From Bacteroidia bacterium (lineage in GTDB: Bacteria; Bacteroidota; Bacteroidia; Cytophagales; Cyclobacteriaceae), in the NCBI GenBank assembly GCA_030432655.1, contig JAUILA010000006.1, positions 62,001-126,000 on the forward strand: a stretch of DNA of 64,000 bases, written 5' to 3'. Made by a program: the position numbers and the translations under genes. This document shows positions 26,246 to 35,325 of the stretch, piece by piece (within the stretch, counting starts at the first letter, position 1; every line of letters begins with the position of its first letter). The notes beneath the pieces are model-generated. The model had not been told where the DNA came from. It saw only the letters and a program-made list of their open reading frames with translations, and did not search any database.

Positions 26246-28537
26246 ATGAAAACACTGCACTTTCATATCGAAGGCATAGTTCAGGGGGTGGGTTTCCGTC
26301 CCTTTGTATATCATCTTGCTAAGGCCAACCATCTGTCCGGTTGGGTTAAAAACGGTTCTGACGGAGTTCACATTGAGGTATCCGGTCCGGCCCGGCGGAT
26401 AAATAATTTCAGGGACATGCTCCGTATTTCACCACCCGGGAATGCAGTGATCAAGGCCCGGCACGAAAAAGAGTTGGATCATCACCACCACGGACCTTTT
26501 AAAATCATTACGAGTGAAACATCAGGCGGAAAAAAGGTCCTGTTTACACCGGATTATGGCATGTGTGACGATTGCGAGCAGGAATTGAATAATCCGGCTG
26601 ATCGCAGATATCGTTATCCCTTCATTACCTGTACACAATGCGGGCCCAGGTATAGTATTATCAGGGACCTGCCTTATGACCGCCCCAACACTACCATGGA
26701 CTGGATGGTAATGTGTGATCGATGCCAGGATGAGTATGATTCTCCGGAGAATCGCAGGCATTTTTCACAAACCAATTCATGTCCGGACTGTGCAGTTACA
26801 ATGAAGTATTACGAGCGGGACCGTATCATCAGCAACCAGGACATGATCATTGACTATGCTGCCGGTCAGTTGCTGGAAGGTAAGGTGGTCGCGGTTAAAG
26901 GAATTGGCGGCTTTCTGCTGCTCTGTGATGCCACAAATGAAGACAGCGTGCAGGCGTTGCGGTGGAGAAAGATCAGGCCTGATAAGCCCTTTGCCCTGAT
27001 GTACCCGCGGGAATCAATGATACGGCGTGATGCACATATCACCACCGCAGAACGAACAGCAATTTATTCTCCGGAATCACCCATCGTTCTGCTTAGAAAA
27101 CGGCATGAACAGGATACCGGACTGGCAGCGGATGCAGTGGCTCCGGGATTGAACCGTATCGGCGTGATGCGGCCGTATGCTCCTCTTTTATCACTGATTT
27201 CCAATGCAGTAAACCGGCCGCTTGTGGCTACCAGTGCCAACGTGAGCGGGTCTCCGATCATTTATGAAAACAAGGTGGCACTTGACGAACCCTATGATAT
27301 TGCCGACGGGATACTTGTGCATAACCGGGATATCATTATGGCGGAGGATGATTCGGTGGTCCGGTTTACACGCGACGGAGTACGTATCATTCTGCGCAGG
27401 TCCAGGGGACTGGCACCCAATTACCTGCCGGATGTGATACGCAATAACCAGTCCAGGCTGGCGGTGGGTGCATCCATGAAAGGTACGTTTGCTCTTACGC
27501 AAAGCAGTACAACCTATGTCAGCCAGTATCTCGGTGACCAGGATAACTATGAGGCAGAAGAATCGTACCACGCCTGTCTTTCCCATATTACCAACCTGCT
27601 TGACTTTGTTCCGGATGTGATTTACGCAGATATGCATCCGAAATACGCATCTACGCGGTATGCGCTGGAGCTTTCCCGGGAGCTTGATATTCCATTCGAA
27701 TTGGTGCAGCACCACGAAGCTCATTTTGCGGCGGTTCTGGCCGAAAATAAATTATCAGAAAGCGGGAAACCGGTGCTTGGCGTTATCTGGGATGGTACAG
27801 GGTACGGGCATGACGGCAATATCTGGGGCGGAGAATTCATGATGTTTGACGGCGGTAAAATTGAAGGATTCCGGCGAATGAAATATTTCCGGCATATCAT
27901 GGGCGACAAAATGGTGCGGGAGCCAAGGATTTCTGCGCTCAGCATTCTTCATGAATCGACTCATGCCGGTCAGCTGAAACAATTTTTTAATGACGGAGAA
28001 TGGAATCTTTACCAGGGACTTCTATCGAAAGGAACCTTGAAAAGCAGCAGTATGGGGAGGCTTTTTGACGCGGCCGCCTGTTTGCTGGGCATTTGCGAGG
28101 TATCGACCTACGAAGGAGAGGCACCTTCGCTACTGGAGGCAGAAGCTGAGCGATTTGACCGGAAAGGTCAGTGGGAAGAATCGCCGGGAGATCACCTGCT
28201 TGATCCGGCCTATCATCTGCTGCAGGTGCTGCTTCGTAAGAATATGGGTATCCATGTGCAGGAGAATGCCTACCATTTTCATTACGGTCTGGTCCGGACG
28301 ATCGTCTATGTCGCCAGGCTGGCTCGGGTGAAGCGAATAGCCTGTTCTGGCGGAGTATTCCAGAATGGCCTGCTGGTGGAATTGCTTCAGTCAGTCCCGG
28401 ATATCGAAGTGTATCTGCACAAAGAATTATCTCCCAATGATGAGAATATTTCATTTGGTCAGCTTGCCCATGCTGACCTCCGGTGGAAAGAAGCAGAGCG
28501 AAATTCCATGCGCAAAGAAGCAACTACAATAACCTGA
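26246..28537 (+). CDS. hypF: carbamoyltransferase HypF
   Basis: The 763-residue protein has all HypF domains in order: acylphosphatase-like (about 1-90; Gln-Gly-Val-Gly-Phe-Arg18 and Asn36), two zinc-finger units with Cys pairs at 107/110, 129/132, 157/160 and 179/182, a YrdC-like domain (about 200-385) and a Kae1/TobZ-like C-terminal domain with His-His-Glu-Ala-His. It makes carbamoyl-AMP used by HypE to build the cyanide ligands of NiFe hydrogenases. No other hyp gene or hydrogenase gene is in the window, an isolated location for this enzyme. It ends at a bidirectional terminator. Confidence 0.96.
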   Translation: MKTLHFHIEGIVQGVGFRPFVYHLAKANHLSGWVKNGSDGVHIEVSGPARRINNFRDMLRISPPGNAVIKARHEKELDHHHHGPFKIITSETSGGKKVLFTPDYGMCDDCEQELNNPADRRYRYPFITCTQCGPRYSIIRDLPYDRPNTTMDWMVMCDRCQDEYDSPENRRHFSQTNSCPDCAVTMKYYERDRIISNQDMIIDYAAGQLLEGKVVAVKGIGGFLLLCDATNEDSVQALRWRKIRPDKPFALMYPRESMIRRDAHITTAERTAIYSPESPIVLLRKRHEQDTGLAADAVAPGLNRIGVMRPYAPLLSLISNAVNRPLVATSANVSGSPIIYENKVALDEPYDIADGILVHNRDIIMAEDDSVVRFTRDGVRIILRRSRGLAPNYLPDVIRNNQSRLAVGASMKGTFALTQSSTTYVSQYLGDQDNYEAEESYHACLSHITNLLDFVPDVIYADMHPKYASTRYALELSRELDIPFELVQHHEAHFAAVLAENKLSESGKPVLGVIWDGTGYGHDGNIWGGEFMMFDGGKIEGFRRMKYFRHIMGDKMVREPRISALSILHESTHAGQLKQFFNDGEWNLYQGLLSKGTLKSSSMGRLFDAAACLLGICEVSTYEGEAPSLLEAEAERFDRKGQWEESPGDHLLDPAYHLLQVLLRKNMGIHVQENAYHFHYGLVRTIVYVARLARVKRIACSGGVFQNGLLVELLQSVPDIEVYLHKELSPNDENISFGQLAHADLRWKEAERNSMRKEATTIT

Positions 28538-28565
28538 GAGTGAATTCCAGCGAGGAAATTAAGCC

Positions 28566-28597
28566 AAAAAAAAGCCGGGTCAATCACCCGGCTTTTC
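28566..28597. terminator. bidirectional intrinsic terminator between hypF and DinB-like gene
   Basis: GCCGGGT (28574-28580) and ACCCGGC (28586-28592) form a perfect 7-bp stem around CAATC, preceded by eight A and followed by TTTT. It can end transcription from both converging genes. Confidence 0.85.
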
Positions 28598-28619
28598 TAA
28601 TAAAATAATTGCAGTCTGA

Positions 28620-29138
28620 TTATTCTGACTGACTCCATGGAGGGGTCACATCATTTGACCTTGCGTAAGCAATCAGCTGCCCCATATGTTCTTCACAATG
28701 ACCGAATGCAAACAGTAGAGCAGAGCGTACCGACATGGTTTGTCCGAAAATATCTTTCATTTCTTCCAATTTACTGTCAGGTACACTTTTGATCGATTCG
28801 ATCATGTGTGCGTAAGAATCTCTGAGCGCCTCTATGATGGCTTCCTTACCCTGCACGGTATTGGCCATGTTCCGGGGATCTATCCCTTCCGGCATGGCAA
28901 CATCGGCAAACGTCGGAAAGAAATAATTGGCGCCTGCAATGTGAAAGATTACGCCTTTGACATCACGTACCCCTTCAGCAGGACTCCAGTCATAATGATC
29001 TGCCGGAATGGCCTCCGCCAGGGCGATTACTTTTTCGGAATTGGCCTGGACAACAGCAGCCAGGTCATTCTGAAAAGTTGATTGACTAAAGCCAGCCAAT
29101 GGTATTAAGACAACGAGTAGTAGTAGTATTTTTTTCAT
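28620..29138 (-). CDS. secreted DinB-like four-helix protein
   Basis: The 172-residue protein has a Sec signal peptide (about 1-19) and then the DinB/YfiT metal-binding four-helix fold. Three likely metal-ligand histidines are His48 of Asp-His-Tyr-Asp-Trp, His67 of Phe-His-Ile-Ala-Gly and His151 of Glu-Glu-His-Met-Gly-Gln-Leu. Cytoplasmic members are thiol-dependent transferases, but the exported Bacteroidota kind has no known role. It reads toward hypF. Confidence 0.87.
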   Translation of the reverse strand: MKKILLLLVVLIPLAGFSQSTFQNDLAAVVQANSEKVIALAEAIPADHYDWSPAEGVRDVKGVIFHIAGANYFFPTFADVAMPEGIDPRNMANTVQGKEAIIEALRDSYAHMIESIKSVPDSKLEEMKDIFGQTMSVRSALLFAFGHCEEHMGQLIAYARSNDVTPPWSQSE

Positions 29139-29234
29139 GAGAGTATTATGTGGTTTCAGTACAAGTTAACGAATTTAAGCGAGGAAAGATACAACTGCCT
29201 GTAAGAAAGGGTGATACTGCAGACGGGGCCGGAA

Positions 29235-30332
29235 TTATGATCGCGGGGAAAGGGTAAATAAATGAACGCTTTCATTTTTGCCGCGAAGCAATTGAATACC
29301 CTTGTCGTGAATCTGGAATTGATCAGTTAAAGCAGGGCGAACAGGTTTCAGCACCTCTTCTGAAACCAGGTGGTCGGCGTTGAGGTCTTTGCAAAGCTCC
29401 ATGATCCGGGATGTAGCATTGAGGACGTCGCCACTGAACATAATGTCCTTTTTGATCGTGCCTATTTCTCCTGCCGTTACCATGCCCCCGTGAATTCCGG
29501 CCTTAAACTCGGGAACCAGGCCATAATCCCTGATATATTCTCCTTTCCTCTCTTCAATTTTCGCTTTCATTTCAAAAAAGCAATGAATTGCATTATGACC
29601 GTGTTTATGGCTCCAGCTGATAACTATTTCGTCACCGACGTACTGGTAAATACTGCCCCGGTTTTTAAGCACTACATCACTCAGGTCCGAGAAAAAGTTA
29701 TTGAGCAATGAGTGGTAAGCAATGTTGCCAAGGTTTTCCGCGATGGTGGTGGAATGGTTCAAATCCAGGAACATAAATATTCTTCGTTCCACTCTTGGAG
29801 AATGATACCTGCCTGTAAAGAAGTTCCAGAAAACGGACGGTCCCTGGCTGTCGGTAAGTTCGAATATGAACAGATATAGTACATTCACAAATCCGGCATA
29901 GATCATTATACCCCAGAATGAATAGGAAATGACAAAACTTAAAACGCCACGTAACACTTCCCGGTCATAGAATGGCAGATCGAGGGTGGCCGCATTTGAC
30001 ATAAGTCCCGCTATGGTAAGGGTGAGAAATATCACCGCGCCAAATACCACACTCTTGACAACAAGCTTGATCATAAAGGGCTGATTCCTGATCACGCGGT
30101 TAATGATCAGAACATCCAGGCTTTTCAAATAGGCCCCGCCGATAAATGATACAAGTGGAACCAGCAGGAGGCTGTAAAAAAAATTATATGCCACACCGGT
30201 GGACGGGTAAGAATTCAGCGGCCCCAGGAGTGCTTTTTCGAGGATTACATATACCAATCCGCCGATCCCCCATAAAACTCCAAATGCAAGAATCCGGTAA
30301 AGATTGCGCCGCTGAGCCGGGTAAAGTTTCAC
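29235..30332 (-). CDS. membrane-bound class III adenylate/guanylate cyclase
   Basis: The 365-residue protein has four membrane helices in the first 160 residues and a class III nucleotide cyclase domain at about 180-350. Metal-binding Asp in Phe-Leu-Asp-Leu-Asn and Asp in Tyr-Val-Gly-Asp-Glu-Ile are present, and Phe-Ser-Gly-Asp-Val-Leu-Asn-Ala-Thr-Ser-Arg carries the substrate-binding positions. It should make cAMP (or cGMP). It lies two bases after the stop of the GH109-like oxidoreductase gene, so both are probably one transcript. No cAMP receptor is in the window. Confidence 0.9.
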   Translation of the reverse strand: MKLYPAQRRNLYRILAFGVLWGIGGLVYVILEKALLGPLNSYPSTGVAYNFFYSLLLVPLVSFIGGAYLKSLDVLIINRVIRNQPFMIKLVVKSVVFGAVIFLTLTIAGLMSNAATLDLPFYDREVLRGVLSFVISYSFWGIMIYAGFVNVLYLFIFELTDSQGPSVFWNFFTGRYHSPRVERRIFMFLDLNHSTTIAENLGNIAYHSLLNNFFSDLSDVVLKNRGSIYQYVGDEIVISWSHKHGHNAIHCFFEMKAKIEERKGEYIRDYGLVPEFKAGIHGGMVTAGEIGTIKKDIMFSGDVLNATSRIMELCKDLNADHLVSEEVLKPVRPALTDQFQIHDKGIQLLRGKNESVHLFTLSPRS

Positions 30333-30334
30333 AT

Positions 30335-31726
30335 TTACTCGATTGAAACAGTTGTTGTACCGGCTCCCTGCAGGCTTATGTCGACCGGACTGTTGGATTT
30401 CCAGGCACCCCTGGTGAAATCGGGAACATCCACTGAATTGGACCGGTTGGCAACCGAATGTTCACTTAACGGGGCGATTGAACTCCATAAGGCGGCGTCA
30501 TACACATCCTGGTCGAGCGCCAGTCCGTTCCGCAAACAGTCAATCAGGCGCCAGTCCATGATGAAATCCATTCCGCCGTGTCCTCCAACCTTTTTGGCAA
30601 GTTCTCCCACTTTTTTGACGATCTCAGGCTCATACTTATTCTCAAATTCAGCCATTTGCTCCTCGTCTGCCCATTGGTGACCTACCGAGATCTTACCCGG
30701 GGATGGCCATTTACGGGCTGTTGCCTTTGATCCCGTAACCAGGTGGATCCGGCTGTACGGCCGCGGCGAACTTACGTCGTGCTGGATCATCAGGCTGCGA
30801 CCATTTTTTGTGCGAACAAGCGTTGTATTCATATTGCCGCGGTAGCTGGCATTTGCGTAATCAGCAAAGAATGAATCCTCTGCCGCCAGTTCGCGTGCAT
30901 GCTGACCCATATTGAAGTCGTTACTTGACAGGGAGGTTAGGTAATCCATCTGGTCACCCCGGTTAATGTTCATGATCTGGCAGACAGGGCCAAGTCCGTG
31001 AGTCGGGTACAGGTTCCCGTTACGTGTAGCATTCTCCCGCAAACGCCACATGCCCTGGTAGCCGTCCTTATTAAAATTCAGATCGACCAGCGTATGTATA
31101 TAGGCTCCTTCGGCATGAACAATTTCACCGAAAAAACCCTGACGCGCCATATTGAGCGTAAGCAATTCAAAGAAATCATAGCAGCAATTCTCCAGCATCA
31201 TACAATGCTTTTTGGTCTTCTCCGAGGTCTCCACAAGCTGCCAGCATTCATCAATGGTTTTAGCTGCCGGGACTTCCACCGCGGCATGTTTTTCATTCTC
31301 CATTGCATAAACCGCCATCGGCGTATGCCATTCCCATGGAGTGGCGATGTAGATGAGGTCAATATCATCACGCTCACAAACTTCCTTCCACGCGTATGCA
31401 GTGCCAGAATACAGATCAGGAGAATGCCTGGTTCCTTTCAGTATTTCCGCTGCTGCCTGGGTTTTTTCTTCACGCAGGTCACAAAGTGCTTTTATTTCTA
31501 CGCCTTCAATATAACTGAGCCGTTTGACCGCCCCCGGCCCCCGCATACCCAGTCCGATGATTCCGACACGAACCGTATCGAGTTTTGGCGCCCGGAACCC
31601 GGACATGTTGGTAACCTGCGGAGGTGCGTAGGTACGTTTGGCAGTTTCCCCTAAAACAGCTGGACCCATGAGGGATAGTCCGGCTAGCGAGCCAAGCTTA
31701 AGAAAATCTCGTCGTTTATTTTTCAT
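30335..31726 (-). CDS. Tat-exported Gfo/Idh/MocA oxidoreductase, GH109-like
   Basis: The 463-residue protein begins with a twin-arginine signal (Lys-Arg-Arg-Asp-Phe-Leu-Lys), followed by an NAD-binding Rossmann domain (Val-Gly-Ile-Ile-Gly-Leu-Gly-Met-Arg-Gly). The Asn-Leu-Tyr-Pro-Thr-His-Gly-Leu-Gly-Pro-Val block matches the Tyr-x-x-His pair of family GH109, NAD-dependent alpha-N-acetylgalactosaminidases. Tat export fits a pre-loaded cofactor. I choose the ATG at 31726 because ten extra upstream codons would push the twin-arginine motif away from the N-terminus. It is followed by the cyclase gene at two bases. Substrate specificity is inferred from family only. Confidence 0.88.
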   Translation of the reverse strand: MKNKRRDFLKLGSLAGLSLMGPAVLGETAKRTYAPPQVTNMSGFRAPKLDTVRVGIIGLGMRGPGAVKRLSYIEGVEIKALCDLREEKTQAAAEILKGTRHSPDLYSGTAYAWKEVCERDDIDLIYIATPWEWHTPMAVYAMENEKHAAVEVPAAKTIDECWQLVETSEKTKKHCMMLENCCYDFFELLTLNMARQGFFGEIVHAEGAYIHTLVDLNFNKDGYQGMWRLRENATRNGNLYPTHGLGPVCQIMNINRGDQMDYLTSLSSNDFNMGQHARELAAEDSFFADYANASYRGNMNTTLVRTKNGRSLMIQHDVSSPRPYSRIHLVTGSKATARKWPSPGKISVGHQWADEEQMAEFENKYEPEIVKKVGELAKKVGGHGGMDFIMDWRLIDCLRNGLALDQDVYDAALWSSIAPLSEHSVANRSNSVDVPDFTRGAWKSNSPVDISLQGAGTTTVSIE

Positions 31727-31871
31727 GACATGACGCTGTAAATGATACAATTGCATACTAGGAATTCCTGATCATTTAAGAAAGTGAATTCTGAGAAATG
31801 GCATATGGAAATAACCGGCGGTATTGAGTCAGGCCTGGCCAGGGAAGGTAAAATTTGCGTAAATTGGTTAC

Positions 31872-32636
31872 ATGAGACCTTATATACTTGCTGAAACTAA
31901 CTGGAAAGCATTGAAAGATGCTCAGATGGACCTGGCGGTACTGCCCTGGGGTGCTACCGAAGCCCATAATTACCATATGCCGTACGGAACGGATATTATT
32001 GAGGCCGATCATATTGCTGCTGAATCTGCACGCATCGCCTGGGAACAGGGTGCACGGGTTATAGTATTACCAACCATTCCCTTTGGGGTGAATACCGGCC
32101 AGTCAGACATCTACCTGGATATCAATATGAACCCCAGTACCCAGTACGCCATTCTCAAAGATGTCATTACGGTTCTGAACCGGCAGGGCATTCATAAGCT
32201 TGTCGTATTTAACAGTCACGGGGGGAATGATTTCAAGCCAATGCTGCGCGAACTGGGCCTGGAATTCCCGGAAATGTTCCTGTGCGCGGTAAACTGGTTT
32301 CAGGCCGGGGATAAAGATGCGTTATTCACACATCCGGGAGACCATGCCGATGAGATGGAAACAAGTATGATCCTGTACCTGAGGCCGGAGCTGGTCAGGC
32401 CGCGCGAAGAATGGGGGGATGGCCGCGAAAGAAAAATGAAGATCGGGGCGTTCCGGGAAGGCTGGGCCTGGACAGAGCGCAAGTGGAGTAAGGCTACAGT
32501 AGATACAGGGGTGGGCAATCCCGTCGATTCAACGCCGGAAAAAGGCGAGGAATTTTTTAAGGAAGTGACCCGAAAAGCAGCACAGCTTTTTGTTGACTTA
32601 TGCCAGGCCGACCTGGATAGTATGTATGAGGACTGA
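31872..32636 (+). CDS. creatininase-family amidohydrolase
   Basis: The 254-residue protein shows the creatininase fold: Gly-Ala-Thr-Glu-Ala-His (about 27-32), Gly-Thr-Asp (about 39-41), Asn-Ser-His-Gly-Gly-Asn (about 116-121) and Gly-Asp-His-Ala-Asp-Glu-Met-Glu-Thr-Ser (about 156-165), which supply the binuclear metal ligands. Relatives act on creatinine, formamides or mycofactocin precursor. The real substrate here is unknown. It is transcribed away from the GH109-like gene. No signal peptide, so cytoplasmic. Confidence 0.88.
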   Translation: MRPYILAETNWKALKDAQMDLAVLPWGATEAHNYHMPYGTDIIEADHIAAESARIAWEQGARVIVLPTIPFGVNTGQSDIYLDINMNPSTQYAILKDVITVLNRQGIHKLVVFNSHGGNDFKPMLRELGLEFPEMFLCAVNWFQAGDKDALFTHPGDHADEMETSMILYLRPELVRPREEWGDGRERKMKIGAFREGWAWTERKWSKATVDTGVGNPVDSTPEKGEEFFKEVTRKAAQLFVDLCQADLDSMYED

Positions 32637-32647
32637 TCAGCTGGTTA

Positions 32648-33235
32648 TTAACCATCCGCTCCGGTAACACTTTTTCTGTCACGGACGACGTCTTCAATCC
32701 GCCCTTTCAGTTTTTTGATCCGGAAAGCGATGATTAGCATCAGCGCTCCTGCTAAAGCGGCAAATATGCCCAACATAATCATTAGGGCAGATATCGCAGT
32801 CATAGGATTGCTCAGGACGATCACTCCGAGTAATACAGATATGATCCCGCCGGCGATAATCCACCCCTCCCCGGTAACCTCCTTGCGCATCTGAATTCCC
32901 AGGGAGATTTTTACGATTCCTGAATAAATAAACCAGAAAGAAACCAGCAGTGAGACATACAACAAGGTTATTTCAGGCCGGTTGATCAGCAAAACACCCA
33001 GGGCAATACTGAGTACCGCCTCCACCAGGAACATCCATTTGTCTTCGGTTTCCTTCCAGTGGCGAACGGTTTGAATAAGGAGGATCACCCCGTCAATGAA
33101 CAGGAAGATGGCCAGCCAGAGTGCAAAGGTCGTAGCGGTGATACCAGGTGCCAGCAAAGCAAGGAGAGCAAAAACAAGGAACAGGATTCCCCTGAAAAGC
33201 CATGCCCACCAGGTAGCGGTCAGAAAAGGTCTCAT
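32648..33235 (-). CDS. HdeD-family (DUF308) membrane protein
   Basis: The 195-residue product is a six-helix membrane protein with the paired DUF308 repeat: helices at about 12-29, 35-55, 70-85, 90-110, 128-145 and 150-172. HdeD of E. coli helps acid survival at high density, but the molecular role is unclear. It converges on the creatininase-like gene with 11 bases between stops, in which TGGTTA-T-TAACCA forms a small inverted repeat. Confidence 0.85.
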   Translation of the reverse strand: MRPFLTATWWAWLFRGILFLVFALLALLAPGITATTFALWLAIFLFIDGVILLIQTVRHWKETEDKWMFLVEAVLSIALGVLLINRPEITLLYVSLLVSFWFIYSGIVKISLGIQMRKEVTGEGWIIAGGIISVLLGVIVLSNPMTAISALMIMLGIFAALAGALMLIIAFRIKKLKGRIEDVVRDRKSVTGADG

Positions 33236-33352
33236 GAGAAATGAAGGTTGGTTTTCGGAATTTAGTAAAAAACGTATAACCGACCATATTAATCAGGAAT
33301 TTTGATTTGTTGTTTTGTATCTTATGTCATTCTTACTTAACCACTCAATCCA

Positions 33353-35287
33353 ATGAAAAACAATCATCTGATTTTTACATGTCTCCTTCTTCTTTTATTC
33401 TCCTGTAATACCGCAACCGAAACAAAGGAGGAAAAAGAGGAGGTTGGTGCTTATACTATTGAACAGTTTATGGATGTGGAGGCGATTAATGGGAGCTCCT
33501 TTTCACCTGACGAATCCAAGGTGATGATAAACAGTAATGTGTCAGGCATATTCAATGCCTATGAAATCAACCTGGCAACCGGAGAGAAGAAGCAGGTGAC
33601 CAATTCCGAGGATGATGCCATATTCTCCCAGGGGTATTTTCCCGAAGATGAGCGATTCCTTTTTACCAGTGACAACGGGGGTGATGAGATCACGCACATA
33701 TATATTGAAGGTCCGGATGGTTCGCGGCAGGATATTATCCAGGATTCCACGGCCAAGGCCTCATTTGGTGGATGGAATCACGACCGTACCCATTTCTATT
33801 ATGTCTCCAACAGCAGGGACCCCCAGTATTTTGATATGTACCAGGTGAATGTGGCCAGTGAGGCGGAAGGCAATATTTCCAATGAAAAACTGGTATATAA
33901 AAATGAGAATGGATTTAATCCGCAGTCGATATCCAGGGATGGGCGCTACATTGCGCTGGTTGAGTCAATCACCACAAGTAACCAGAATATGTACCTCCTC
34001 GATACGGAGACAGGCGAAAGAAAACTGCTTACTCCCCATGAAGAGGCAATACAATACAGTCCGCAGTATTTTTCCCCCGACGGCACCCAACTTATCTACC
34101 TGACCAATGAGGACGACGAATTCATGTACCTGAAAACGTACGACATCGCGTCCGGTGAAACTGAAGTTCTGCAAAAGGAAGACTGGGATATATGGTACAG
34201 CTACCTGTCGCATAACGGGACTTATCGCGTCACGGCGGTCAATGCCGATTCCAGAACGGAGATTCAGATATTAAATACAGGTACCGGCGAGCTGGTGGAG
34301 ATCCGGGACCTCCCGGAAGGTGATATCACTTCGGTTAATATTTCCGACAGCGAGCGTCTGATGACTTTTTATGCGAGTAGTTCGAAGTCGCCGAATAATC
34401 TGTACCTCTATAATTTTGAGACTGGCGATCTCCGGAAGCTTACCGATACCATGAATGATGAGATCAACCCGGATGACCTGGTAAAGGGAGAGGTAATCCG
34501 TTATAAATCTTTTGATGGAATGGAGATTCCGGCCTTGTTGTACAAGCCGAAAATGGCTTCAGCAGATACTAAGGTCCCGGCGTTGTTGTGGATCCACGGC
34601 GGACCGGGTGGCCAGACCCGGCTGAATTATTCCGCCGGGATGCAATACCTGTTGAATCACGGGTACGCTATCCTGGCCGTGAATAACCGCGGGAGTTCGG
34701 GATATGGCAAGACCTTTTACCAGGCCGATGATCAGAAGCACGGCGACGAAGATCTCCGCGATTGTGTGGAGTCCAAGAAATACCTTGCTTCTCTTGATTA
34801 CATTGACTCTGAGAAGATCGGCATCATGGGCGGCAGCTACGGAGGATATATGGTGATGGCAGCCCTGGCTTTTCAGCCGGAGGAATTCGATGTGGGTGTC
34901 AACCTGTTTGGTGTAACCAACTGGTTACGTACTTTAAAGAGCATTCCGCCCTGGTGGGGATCCTTTAAAGACGCACTTTACAAAGAAATGGGTGATCCGT
35001 ATGCTGATTCCGTAAAGCTGTACAATAAGTCGCCTCTTTTCCATGCTGATCAGATCACCAAGCCGTTTATTGTCCTTCAGGGATCCAATGATCCGCGGGT
35101 GCTGAAAGTTGAGTCCGATGAAATTGTGGAGGCGGCCAGGGAAAATGGTGTGCCGGTTGAATATGTCCTGTTTGAAGACGAAGGACACGGATTTGTGAAG
35201 AAGGAGAATAATATAGAATCCTTTCAAAAGATTCTGCAATTCCTGGATGAGTACCTGAAAAAGGAGCAACCGGTGGCGGCAGAATAA
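33353..35287 (+). CDS. S9-family serine peptidase lipoprotein
   Basis: The 644-residue enzyme is a prolyl-oligopeptidase/acylaminoacyl-type peptidase with a lipobox (Phe-Ser-Cys, Cys18), so it is envelope-anchored. Residues about 40-390 form the beta-propeller, then the hydrolase domain with nucleophile Ser495 in Gly-Gly-Ser-Tyr-Gly-Gly-Tyr, Asp580 in Gly-Ser-Asn-Asp-Pro-Arg-Val and His612 in Gly-His-Gly-Phe-Val. It should trim oligopeptides in the periplasm. It is a single-gene unit. Confidence 0.93.
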   Translation: MKNNHLIFTCLLLLLFSCNTATETKEEKEEVGAYTIEQFMDVEAINGSSFSPDESKVMINSNVSGIFNAYEINLATGEKKQVTNSEDDAIFSQGYFPEDERFLFTSDNGGDEITHIYIEGPDGSRQDIIQDSTAKASFGGWNHDRTHFYYVSNSRDPQYFDMYQVNVASEAEGNISNEKLVYKNENGFNPQSISRDGRYIALVESITTSNQNMYLLDTETGERKLLTPHEEAIQYSPQYFSPDGTQLIYLTNEDDEFMYLKTYDIASGETEVLQKEDWDIWYSYLSHNGTYRVTAVNADSRTEIQILNTGTGELVEIRDLPEGDITSVNISDSERLMTFYASSSKSPNNLYLYNFETGDLRKLTDTMNDEINPDDLVKGEVIRYKSFDGMEIPALLYKPKMASADTKVPALLWIHGGPGGQTRLNYSAGMQYLLNHGYAILAVNNRGSSGYGKTFYQADDQKHGDEDLRDCVESKKYLASLDYIDSEKIGIMGGSYGGYMVMAALAFQPEEFDVGVNLFGVTNWLRTLKSIPPWWGSFKDALYKEMGDPYADSVKLYNKSPLFHADQITKPFIVLQGSNDPRVLKVESDEIVEAARENGVPVEYVLFEDEGHGFVKKENNIESFQKILQFLDEYLKKEQPVAAE

Positions 35288-35325
35288 TAAGTCTCTGGTT
35301 TAACTGACAGGACAGGCATAAATTC

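Noticed and set aside
32642-32654. TGGTTATTAACCA as a terminator between the creatininase-like and HdeD genes
   Set aside because: Too weak (AT-rich 6-bp arms, one-base loop) and lacking a T-run; possibly chance.
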